Position numbers and translations under genes: made by a program. This document shows positions 19,861 through 27,191 of a stretch of 52,500 nucleotides of DNA, piece after piece. Within the stretch, counting starts at the first letter, position 1. Each line of letters begins with the position of its first letter. Source of the stretch: Paenibacillus oralis (GTDB lineage Bacteria > Bacillota > Bacilli > Paenibacillales > Paenibacillaceae); NCBI RefSeq assembly GCF_003863965.1, contig NZ_RRCN01000001.1, forward strand, positions 1,956,175 through 2,008,674. Direction: 5' to 3'. A model generated the notes under the pieces. The model searched no databases and had not been told where the DNA came from. It was given only the letters and a program-made list of their open reading frames with translations.

Positions 19861-20052
19861 TTCATGTAGTATGCACCCTAAAACGACGTTACAACAGAAA
19901 TTACAAAGTTGTTACTATTTCTGTTGGTTATTTTACCAAAGCGGCCCAACGTTGGCAAGCTTCCCGTCAAAAAGGATGCTTTTGGCCTGTTTGGGGAGCG
20001 GGCGAGTCTGGGTAATGATTCCTAAGGCAGTCCGTAAACAGGAAATTCAACA

Positions 20053-20097
20053 GGAAAAACCCGCAGAGACATGGCGGCCCAATCTCCCTGCGGGTTT
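20053..20097 (-). terminator. Terminator of the second NlpC/P60 gene
   Basis: On the minus strand AAACCCGCAG pairs with CTGCGGGTTT, then TTCC. The T run is short. Confidence 0.75.
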
Positions 20098-20123
20098 GTC
20101 GAATCGTTATGATGTGTTTGCGA

Positions 20124-20594
20124 TTACTGTTCGGCCGTTACAGCTTCATATTTCTCGGAGCTCATAATGCGTTTCGCTCCGACATACCGCTTCTCATAAT
20201 AGCTCTCGCTCAGTTTGCTGACGACCACTCCTTTGGAAGAAGAGGCATGCGCAAACTCGCCGTTACCGACATAAATGCCAACATGAGATATGCCATCGCC
20301 GGAAGTATTGAAGAACACCAGATCGCCAGCGATTAATTCGTCCTTGGAAACTTTCGTTCCCATCTCAAATTGGGAGCCTGATTGATGAGGAAGATCAATG
20401 CCGAGCTTGTTAAATACATACATCGTAAATCCGGAACAGTCAAAACCCGAAGTCGTTGTTCCGCCTGCGGAATAAGGAGATCCGAGACCCTCATCAATGG
20501 CGCTGTCCAACTTGGAATCAGCGAAAACGCTGCCAGTTCCGATAGTGAAGAGCAACGCAAAACTTACTGCTGTTACGGTCAAACGCTTTTTCAA
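20124..20594 (-). CDS. Secreted NlpC/P60 cell-wall hydrolase 2
   Basis: The 156-aa paralogue of the preceding gene has a signal peptide (cleavage near SVFADSK) and the NlpC/P60 triad Cys53 (FDCSGF), His104 (SHVGIYVG) and His116 (FAHASS). The TTG start at 20594 is preferred because GGAAGGAG lies 8 bases upstream; the upstream TTG at 20612 lies before that site. Its leader is a second ydaO-type riboswitch. The two genes have separate leaders and terminators, so they are transcribed separately. Confidence 0.93.
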   Translation of the reverse strand: MKKRLTVTAVSFALLFTIGTGSVFADSKLDSAIDEGLGSPYSAGGTTTSGFDCSGFTMYVFNKLGIDLPHQSGSQFEMGTKVSKDELIAGDLVFFNTSGDGISHVGIYVGNGEFAHASSSKGVVVSKLSESYYEKRYVGAKRIMSSEKYEAVTAEQ

Positions 20595-20608
20595 GAAGTA
20601 TGCTCCTT

Positions 20609-20726
20609 CCAATGCCTACGAGGTTAGCTTAAGGATTCGGTTGAAGGTTCCCTATGATCCCTTGCTTACGAGATCAATTCACCCAAAGTGGTTCCCCCGT
20701 TTCCCCGGCGCAGGGAATTCGGCTTT
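20609..20726 (-). promoter_or_regulatory. Cyclic-di-AMP (ydaO/yuaA-type) riboswitch 2
   Basis: It has the same conserved blocks as riboswitch 1 on the minus strand (CGGGGGAACCA, GGGTGAATTGATCTCG, GGGATCATAGGGAACC, CAACCGAATCC, AAGCTAACCTCGTAGGC). It ends directly against the GGAAGGAG ribosome binding site of the second NlpC/P60 gene, which suggests control of translation. Confidence 0.92.
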
Positions 20727-20891
20727 GATTTCACACCTGATAAGACTTATTCGACGTACATTGCTATTTTCCTGCCAAAGATGACAAAAATAATTACAAA
20801 ACTGTTACTGAAATTGTGTTGCTGTTATTTTAACAAAGACAGGGATCATTTGGCAATGGTTAATTCGCAAGATTAAGAGGGGAAAACCTGA

Positions 20892-20930
20892 CACAAGGCC
20901 TTCGCAAAGTCGCGAAGGCCTTGTGCCGTA
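20892..20930 (-). terminator. Terminator of the M1 peptidase operon
   Basis: CACAAGGCCTTCGC pairs perfectly with GCGAAGGCCTTGTG over 14 bp. It lies past the stop of the minus-strand membrane protein gene; the following T tract (GGTTTTCC) is weak. Confidence 0.7.
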
Positions 20931-20955
20931 AAGGTTTCGGAGAGATGAAAAAAAT

Positions 20956-21786
20956 TTAACTTTTTTCGGTTTTCGTCTGCCAAAGGCGATATTGCGAGGT
21001 GACTTGCCAAACTTTAAAAGCGCTGCGAAAAAGAGGGTAGGTTTGCTGCAGGATCAGCGCCAGCATGCCGGTCCAGATCCAGGAGACCGTTCCGAACAAC
21101 AGGAACACGCCAAGTCCGAACGCGCCCAGGATAAGGGAGATCCCGATGCCCTGCAGAAGGTGCCGGAAACAGACGAGAAGGGAACCCCAGACGCTGGATT
21201 TGAACAAATATCCAAATTGTACGTAGAGGATGCATTGTCTTACCAGCCAGCCGTAAACGAACCAGCCCAGGATGTAGATGAGACCCGTCAGCATCGGGGC
21301 CATTTGTCCCCCGGCTCCCAGCAGATGCGGCCATAATCGAAGGAGCTTGGGAACAATCCAGAAAGAAGGCAAAATAATTAAAGTAAATTCAAGGGCATAA
21401 AACACGGCGACCGGTTTCCAGAATTCCTTCATTCCGCGGAACAGCGGCAGTCCGTGCGCACGGCTCTCGGAAGGGACAAGCCCGTAAAAAATTCCCGCTT
21501 GAATAAGAGGCGTGAGCAAAAGACGCAAAACCGCCATACCGATCAGCAATCCCAAATAGAGGCGGACGTCCGGATTGCTCCCCAAATAAATGCGCCCTTC
21601 CAGCAGAAACAGAAACCGGCTGAGCTGCGTGGGCGGCGGATCCGGATATCTCTGCAGCAGAGCGGTAACGGCGGTATCGACCAGCCGGTACAAAAACAAC
21701 CCCCACAGCAGCTGATACAGGAACAAAATGATGACGGAGGGAAACTGGCTTTTCAGCAGGTCCCACCCCTGACGCACGTAGGTCAT
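20956..21786 (-). CDS. Hypothetical multi-pass membrane protein
   Basis: The 276-aa protein has about six hydrophobic segments (for example VIILFLYQLLWGLFLY, LGLLIGMAVLRLLLTPL, PMLTGLIYILGWFVYGWL and LLFGTVSWIWTGMLALIL). No motif points to a function. AGGGGG lies 9 bases before ATG. It starts 20 bp after the M1-type peptidase gene and ends at a strong hairpin, so the two form an operon and may act together at the membrane; that is inference. Confidence 0.7.
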   Translation of the reverse strand: MTYVRQGWDLLKSQFPSVIILFLYQLLWGLFLYRLVDTAVTALLQRYPDPPPTQLSRFLFLLEGRIYLGSNPDVRLYLGLLIGMAVLRLLLTPLIQAGIFYGLVPSESRAHGLPLFRGMKEFWKPVAVFYALEFTLIILPSFWIVPKLLRLWPHLLGAGGQMAPMLTGLIYILGWFVYGWLVRQCILYVQFGYLFKSSVWGSLLVCFRHLLQGIGISLILGAFGLGVFLLFGTVSWIWTGMLALILQQTYPLFRSAFKVWQVTSQYRLWQTKTEKS

Positions 21787-21806
21787 ACTCTATTACCCCC
21801 TAAAAG

Positions 21807-23807
21807 TTACCATATAAGCGCTCCGAGCAGGGCCTCGATTAGCTTGGTCACGCTCATATTGGAGCGCGAAAGGAGAGGTTCGGGCACCGTCGTTTTCAAA
21901 TAATTGTTGATATGTTTGTTTTCGACCACCAGCGAATAGTCCGGATCAATTTGCACCCAAGCGAGCGGCTCCTTGTATGTCAGCTTAAGCAGGGCCCGGC
22001 TGTCCTCGCCTTTCCATTGCTTTCGCACCGTATGCCCGTCTTGGAAGGCGAACAGCAGCGGAACCTTCGGATAGGCCGCCCCTTTGCGGGAGATGACGAC
22101 GGTGGATTCGTAAACGGTGGCGCCATCCTGACGGAGCGGATTCACCGTGATTTGGTCGACGGAGAAATCGGCCATTTTGCCGTCGTATACATATTGCGAA
22201 AAATAGTTTTTCCAGCTGCGTCCGGTGACTTGTTCGACAACCCGCTGGAAGTCGGCCGTTGCTGGATGTTTAAAGCGGTATTTGTGGGCATAGACCGTTA
22301 AAATGCGCTTCATCGTTTTGCTTCCCACCTGGCGTTCAATATCGAGCAAAATAAGCTTGCCGCGGTAATAGGCATTTTTGGTATAGCCGTCGCTGGAGCC
22401 GTACTTCCAGGCGTTTTGGGTCAGCGGAGCCGGCGCGGAAATCAGCGCGGCCTGAATCGGGAGCGTCGGGCTGATGCCGAACTCCTGCTCCATCAATTTG
22501 TCCTCCGCATAGGAAGCGAAGCCTTCATCCAGCCAAGCCTCTTCAAATTCGTTGCTCGCAATCATGCCGTAAAAAAATTGATGCGCGATTTCGTGAATGA
22601 CCGTCCGCTCCAACTCGTCGTAGCCGGGAGAATCGCTGCTGGCGCCAAATGCGGTCACGAGCGTCGGGTATTCCATTCCGCCTGCTCCGTTCCCGTCTGC
22701 GGGGGGCACCACGATGGACAGGGTTGAATAAGGGTAACGCCCGTACCATCTGCTGAAATTGGACAAAGCCGATTTGGCCGCATAAAAATAGCGCTCTTTC
22801 AAATCCTGATGGACCGGATCCAGGTAAAGCTTGATCCGCACGCCGGGCACCTCGGAGGAGGAAAACGGCTCTTCCGCATAAATGAAATCGGGGGAGGCCG
22901 CCCAGGCGAAATCGTGAACATCGTCGGCATAAAACTGCACCGTTTTCCGTCCATCCCGGATGTCCGCCTTTTTCGTCTGAAATCCGGTGGCAGCTACGGT
23001 ATAGGTTTCGGGCACATTAATTCTCACACTGTAAATGCCAAAATCGGCATAAAATTCGGAATTTCCATGGTATTGATGCAGATTCCAGCCTTCCGCCGTG
23101 CGTCCCCGGGTGCCCGCAGGCTCATACACGCTGATTTTCGGGAACCACTGCCCGGCCATCACGAAATTTCCCGCCGTCCCCATCCGTGCAAAAACCTTCG
23201 GCAGCTTGACGGTAAACTTCATCTTCAGCGTAAGGCTTTCCCCGCCTTGAACTGCCACCGGCAGACGCACTTTAGCCAAAGTTTTGTCTTTCGTGTTACC
23301 GTCATCCGGCTGGACATACTGCAACCGGTGGAGCAGGGAAATGCCGTCCGTCGTCCGCAGCTCGGTGATTTCCATCGAGCCCCAGCCGTCCTTGGGCATG
23401 GCATCCCCGCGCAGCTTGCCGCCCGATTCCTTCATAAACGTAGTGTCCGGGGAGGAGAAAGCGTTGGGGTACAAGTGCAAATAAATTTCGTTGACCGTTT
23501 TTTTGCCGGGATGGGTCCATGTCAGCGTCTGCGTGCCGGTGAGCGTCCCATCCTGTTCATTGAGCGCAACGTCGATGTGGTATTCGGCAACTCGGTTGCT
23601 GAGCACCTCCGCCTTCGGCTGCTGGATGCTTTCGGCCTGCGGTGCGGCCGGGGTTTGTCCGGTATTTTGGAAGGCCTTGGGCTTGCCCTTTTCCGGGGCG
23701 AACGAAGCTGCATCCTCCGGGCCTGCATGGAGGGCAAATCCAGCCGTTCCGAGAATTAAACACAAAGCAAGGATGGAAATGCCGTAGATCTTAGTACGTC
23801 GGGTCAT
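21807..23807 (-). CDS. Secreted or membrane-anchored M1 family metallopeptidase
   Basis: The 666-aa protein has an N-terminal hydrophobic segment (about 8-26, a signal or anchor). An aminopeptidase-N-like beta domain follows, then the thermolysin-like core with GGMEYPT, the zinc motif His405-Glu-Ile-Ala-His (VIHEIAHQFFYG) and the third ligand Glu in WLDEG (about 428). It probably cleaves peptides outside the cell. The end is hydrophobic (VTKLIEALLGALIW). ATG 23807 is chosen behind GGGAGG; an in-frame TTG at 23831 lies before that site. Confidence 0.9.
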   Translation of the reverse strand: MTRRTKIYGISILALCLILGTAGFALHAGPEDAASFAPEKGKPKAFQNTGQTPAAPQAESIQQPKAEVLSNRVAEYHIDVALNEQDGTLTGTQTLTWTHPGKKTVNEIYLHLYPNAFSSPDTTFMKESGGKLRGDAMPKDGWGSMEITELRTTDGISLLHRLQYVQPDDGNTKDKTLAKVRLPVAVQGGESLTLKMKFTVKLPKVFARMGTAGNFVMAGQWFPKISVYEPAGTRGRTAEGWNLHQYHGNSEFYADFGIYSVRINVPETYTVAATGFQTKKADIRDGRKTVQFYADDVHDFAWAASPDFIYAEEPFSSSEVPGVRIKLYLDPVHQDLKERYFYAAKSALSNFSRWYGRYPYSTLSIVVPPADGNGAGGMEYPTLVTAFGASSDSPGYDELERTVIHEIAHQFFYGMIASNEFEEAWLDEGFASYAEDKLMEQEFGISPTLPIQAALISAPAPLTQNAWKYGSSDGYTKNAYYRGKLILLDIERQVGSKTMKRILTVYAHKYRFKHPATADFQRVVEQVTGRSWKNYFSQYVYDGKMADFSVDQITVNPLRQDGATVYESTVVISRKGAAYPKVPLLFAFQDGHTVRKQWKGEDSRALLKLTYKEPLAWVQIDPDYSLVVENKHINNYLKTTVPEPLLSRSNMSVTKLIEALLGALIW

Positions 23808-23957
23808 ACAATGGATACCTCCCGTTGACAAGCATCTACAGCATGTATATGTTTGCTTTTGGCAGATTATTAGCTAAAATTGAATTAATCAATAAGGCCT
23901 CAAAAAGGCTGATATTACGGAGTACCGTCTATAGATTCGTGAATAATGGAGGACATT

Positions 23958-24470
23958 ATGGATCAATCACCAAAAACGGGCAAAAAAATTTTCGCCTTGA
24001 ATATCATCAGCAACGACGAGAAAAGCAAGCATAAAGGATTTGGCGCAGGCTCCATCGATTTGAACAGCATGTCGCCGGTCATTATCGACGGCGATGAAGC
24101 TTACATCGATGTTGGGGCGATGCACGCCAAGAGCAAGGTGGAAAAAGGCATCAAATTTTCGATGAACCGGGAGGATGTTCCGAACGGACGGCAGGTGTGG
24201 ATCGTTTGGGTCGCGGTCGACCGCGGACCGGAGGGGCAATTTTACGGCGGGATGACCGCCTGCGAGATGTGGATTGATACGGAGGCGCGGCGCGGCTGGA
24301 AAATCCTCGCGGACCACGTCAATAAAATGGACTATGCCCTGAAGCGGCGGGTCATCCTGGATGGATTGGCGGCGGCGCAAAAGGCGGCGCTTAAAAACCT
24401 GCTGGTCGAAACCAACGCCGAGTGGTGGGAGCGCACGCCGGAAGAGCTGAAGAGCGCTTTGGAAGCTTAA
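23958..24470 (+). CDS. ywhD: YwhD family protein
   Basis: The 170-aa cytoplasmic protein closely follows B. subtilis YwhD: FGAGSIDLNSMSPVIID, YIDVGAMHAKSKVEKGIKF, VWIVWVAVDR and TACEMWIDTEARRGWK, then HVNKMDYALKRR. Its biochemical function is not known. GGAGG at 23948-23952 sets ATG 23958; an upstream in-frame ATG at 23946 lies before it. It is divergent from the M1-type peptidase gene, and the two share a 150-bp gap. A strong terminator follows. Confidence 0.88.
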   Translation: MDQSPKTGKKIFALNIISNDEKSKHKGFGAGSIDLNSMSPVIIDGDEAYIDVGAMHAKSKVEKGIKFSMNREDVPNGRQVWIVWVAVDRGPEGQFYGGMTACEMWIDTEARRGWKILADHVNKMDYALKRRVILDGLAAAQKAALKNLLVETNAEWWERTPEELKSALEA

Positions 24471-24493
24471 AAGTCCGTAAGATGCAGATAATA

Positions 24494-24543
24494 AAACAGC
24501 GCTCCCTTGCCGTCCGGTTGCGGCGAGGGTTCGCTGTTTTTTT
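24494..24543 (+). terminator. Terminator after ywhD
   Basis: AAACAGCG...CCCTTGCCG pairs with CGGCGAGGG...CGCTGTTT, then T7. Confidence 0.9.
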
Positions 24544-24548
24544 CGACA

Positions 24549-24887
24549 TTATAGAATTTTCGGGCAAGGTATAGGGCGAGGTGCAGTAGAGAGGGGAGGA
24601 GAAGAGGGACGTGGGGGCTAAGGGACACCAGAGCCGTTATTTTCGAAAAAACGGAGGTTTGCAAAATGTAACGGACACAGAAGCCCTTATTTACCTCAAA
24701 TCGGCCTGGATGAACGGGTTTAGAGCGAAATAGGGTCGCCTGTGTCCGTTAGGCTGGGAAATACCCGGGAAATGGGCGGATAAGGTCGCTGGTGTCCGTT
24801 AGAGCAGCGTCCAAAGTTTAGGAAGAGCCTCCAATCGCTCCAAAGTAGAAGTCAGAGCCACTAAAGGACGCCGTCAGGCGTTTTCTT
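24549..24887. repeat. Four-unit element copy C with flanks and own terminator
   Basis: Homology with copies B and D starts at TTATAGA (24549), 5 nt after the ywhD terminator. The 185-bp core is 24618-24802: forward units 24618-24642 and 24668-24692, reverse units 24728-24752 and 24779-24802. Spacings are 50, 85 and 50 bp. The right flank is nearly identical to copy D and ends in a small terminator, ACGCC-GTCA-GGCGT plus TTTCTT (24868-24887). Confidence 0.87.
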
Positions 24888-24952
24888 AAAATAAGTTTCA
24901 GAGCCAATAGAATTGGAAACCAAGCTTAGTCTCTAAATAGGGGTAAATTACT

Positions 24953-25137
24953 CTAACGGTTGCTACAACCGCTATTTGTCCCAAAAACGTTGATTTCAAA
25001 TTGTAACGGTTGCTACGGCGCTTATTTCACTTAAACCCAGCCAATTTTGCTTAGATTCAGACAAATAACGGCTTCCGCAACCATTAGAATTTAGAATAGG
25101 TCTTTTTTTGTAAAATAGCCGCTGCTACAACCGTTAG
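24953..25137. repeat. 185-bp four-unit palindromic element, second sequence type
   Basis: Forward units 24953-24977 and 25003-25027 (TAACGGTTGCTAC...TATTT) and reverse units 25063-25087 and 25113-25137 (AAATA...CGTTAG or CATTAG) have the same 50, 85 and 50 bp spacing and 185-bp length as copies A to D. The unit ends (TAACGG and TATTT) are shared, but the middle of each unit is different, and the spacers are unrelated. It lies between copy C and the 3' end of the minus-strand gene at 25171. Confidence 0.83.
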
Positions 25138-25170
25138 ATCTCCGGTGGAAACAATTTCGAAAATATTTTA

Positions 25171-26346
25171 TTAATCGGTTTTTTCGAAAGCACTGGTAAG
25201 ATCAAGCGATTTGCTGCCACCTGGGCTTGAATTGAAGCCTTCCCAATCGAAATGGAGGATGGAGCCTGTCCGGCCGGTGTAGGTCAGCCCGTCATCGGCG
25301 TTGAAATCGTTCATTTTAATCCATTGGATGTCGTCCTCTTGAAGCAGCTTTAAATAAGGGGCGGTCCGTTCCCCGGTTTTGCGGTCGATCAGCAGCAGCG
25401 TTCCTGACGAATAAGACCGGATCAGCAGAAAATCGTCCTCCAGCGCCTCCAGACTGTAAACATCCTCGGGGCCGCCAAGCTGTGCCAGATTGATGGTTTC
25501 GGTTAGATGTCCATACTTCGTGTACAATTTGGCAATCTGTCCATCGTTCAACACGATTTTACCGTCATACGTCAGAACATTTTCATGCAGATTTCCAAAG
25601 GGAGGACCGCCGAAATGCATGGCGGACTGCTGGGCGATCTTCCCGTCATACAGCAGAATGCGGTACCAGCTGTTGTTGATATGCGGCTCGCCGTAGGAGT
25701 TGCTGATGTCCAGGACGTAGGTGGAATCGTCGATTTTTTGCGCCTTTCCGCCGAGCCAATCCGGGTCTCTGACGGTCACCTTGCCCGCCCGCTCGGGAAG
25801 CTGTCCGCTTGATCCGGCATAGATGACGCCATGCTGCTTGTTCATCCAGAACAGCATGCTGCCTGAGCGCATCGTGAAGTATTGAGAGCTATAAGGAAAG
25901 CTGATTTCACCCGGCTCCTTGGTATTGGCCGCTTTGATCGGGATGCCGAACAGCTTGGAAAACAAAGAGGCCGGGACGTAAGTATCGCCGTTTTTGACCA
26001 AAACCGGAGCTCCCAAAGCGATCGTTTTCCCGCTTTTCCCGGTTGCTGAAGATTTCCCGGATTTAAGCTTGGCCAATTGCTGCACGCCCGTGACTTCAGT
26101 CGTCTTGGTGACGTTGTCATACCCAACCTGCAGGTCCAATAGGGGAGCGACTTCCTTCAAAGGAAGGTAAAGCTGGCCCGATTGCTTAAACGTGGCGTGC
26201 TCCAAGCCATAAATTATGGGCTCTTTCGCCGTTGCCGCGGCGGCTGTGGCCGAAAACGGCTGCAGGCCGGGCAGGGCTCCCGCCGCAACCGTCAAGGATA
26301 ACATGAGGGCCGCCGCCGCTTTAGCGAACGAAGTTGTGTGTTTCAT
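25171..26346 (-). CDS. Secreted stalk-domain (copper amine oxidase N-terminal-like) protein
   Basis: The 391-aa protein has a signal peptide (AAALMLSLTVAAGALPG) and an N-terminal stalk-type domain (about 45-140, with LYLPLKEVAPLLDLQVGYD and DTYVPASLFSKLFGI). Such domains are common on Paenibacillus secreted proteins and do not imply amine oxidase activity. The C-terminal 250 residues have repeated beta-strand blades (SWYRILLYDGKIAQQ, TYDGKIVLNDGQIAKLY, SGTLLLIDRKTGERT), suggesting a beta-propeller-like sheet. AGGAGG precedes ATG. No function is known. Confidence 0.8.
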   Translation of the reverse strand: MKHTTSFAKAAAALMLSLTVAAGALPGLQPFSATAAAATAKEPIIYGLEHATFKQSGQLYLPLKEVAPLLDLQVGYDNVTKTTEVTGVQQLAKLKSGKSSATGKSGKTIALGAPVLVKNGDTYVPASLFSKLFGIPIKAANTKEPGEISFPYSSQYFTMRSGSMLFWMNKQHGVIYAGSSGQLPERAGKVTVRDPDWLGGKAQKIDDSTYVLDISNSYGEPHINNSWYRILLYDGKIAQQSAMHFGGPPFGNLHENVLTYDGKIVLNDGQIAKLYTKYGHLTETINLAQLGGPEDVYSLEALEDDFLLIRSYSSGTLLLIDRKTGERTAPYLKLLQEDDIQWIKMNDFNADDGLTYTGRTGSILHFDWEGFNSSPGGSKSLDLTSAFEKTD

Positions 26347-26427
26347 CGGTTGATCCTCCTACTGAATAAGTAAATACGTAGAATTAAACGGATGAAACAC
26401 GAAAAAGTTGTGGAATAAAATGGAATT

Positions 26428-27093
26428 CTAATTTGTCCAAGCAACGGCCTGCTTATCAACAACCGAAACGTACCGGCTGTCGCGGAGATAAAACCGCCAT
26501 GGCTTTTCGGCATATTCCGCGGCATAGGCGATATTGACCCGCGGCGCCTGCATAATGGCCCCGCTGGGCACGCCCTCCCCGGCCTCCAGCCACAGCGCGG
26601 ACCCCGGCTCGCGGAGCGGCAGGCCGTTCAGCGACTTGTCGATGTCCAGGGCACGGCACAGCCTGCCCGGCCCTCCGGACAAGTCGACCGGGCGGCGTGC
26701 CTTCGTGCCGCGGCGCTGGCGCATCAGCGCTTCATCGGCCGGGGACAGCGGCTCCACGGCGCGGACCAGCACGGCCTGCGGATCGTCCGGCGCGCCAGTG
26801 ACCAAATTCAGGCAGTTGTACATGCCGTAAATCAAATAAATATAAGCGACGCCACCCTCGCTGAACATAATCTCGGTGCGTGCGGTGCGGCGCCCGCCGA
26901 AGGCGTGGCTGCCTTTATCCTCCACGCCCCCGTAGCTTTCGGTTTCCACGATGCGGCAGCGGATGTCGCCGTCCTCCGTCCGGCGGACCAGCGTGTGCCC
27001 CAGAAGCAGGGGCCCGGCTTCCAGAGCGGTAAGCCGGTAAAATTCCGGGGGCAGCGGGCGGCCGGGAACGATTTTTTTCGTGATTTGATTCAT
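26428..27093 (-). CDS. DNA-3-methyladenine glycosylase (AAG/MPG family)
   Basis: The 221-aa protein removes alkylated purines from DNA in base excision repair. It has the family core: LLLGHTLVRR, IVETESYGGVEDKGSHAFGG with the catalytic Glu of ETESY, AYIYLIYGMYNCLN with the DNA-intercalating Tyr region, and GGPGRLCRALDI. AAAGGAG lies 12 bases before ATG. It is a single gene between the stalk protein and PBP genes. The size is normal. Confidence 0.95.
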   Translation of the reverse strand: MNQITKKIVPGRPLPPEFYRLTALEAGPLLLGHTLVRRTEDGDIRCRIVETESYGGVEDKGSHAFGGRRTARTEIMFSEGGVAYIYLIYGMYNCLNLVTGAPDDPQAVLVRAVEPLSPADEALMRQRRGTKARRPVDLSGGPGRLCRALDIDKSLNGLPLREPGSALWLEAGEGVPSGAIMQAPRVNIAYAAEYAEKPWRFYLRDSRYVSVVDKQAVAWTN

Positions 27094-27191
27094 CTATTGG
27101 GGAGTCTCCTTTAGGGTAGAAATTGCAACTCCCTTTTATGGTATAGAACCGGGCGCGTTTCGTCCACATGCATGAGCGCCGATCATCCGCT

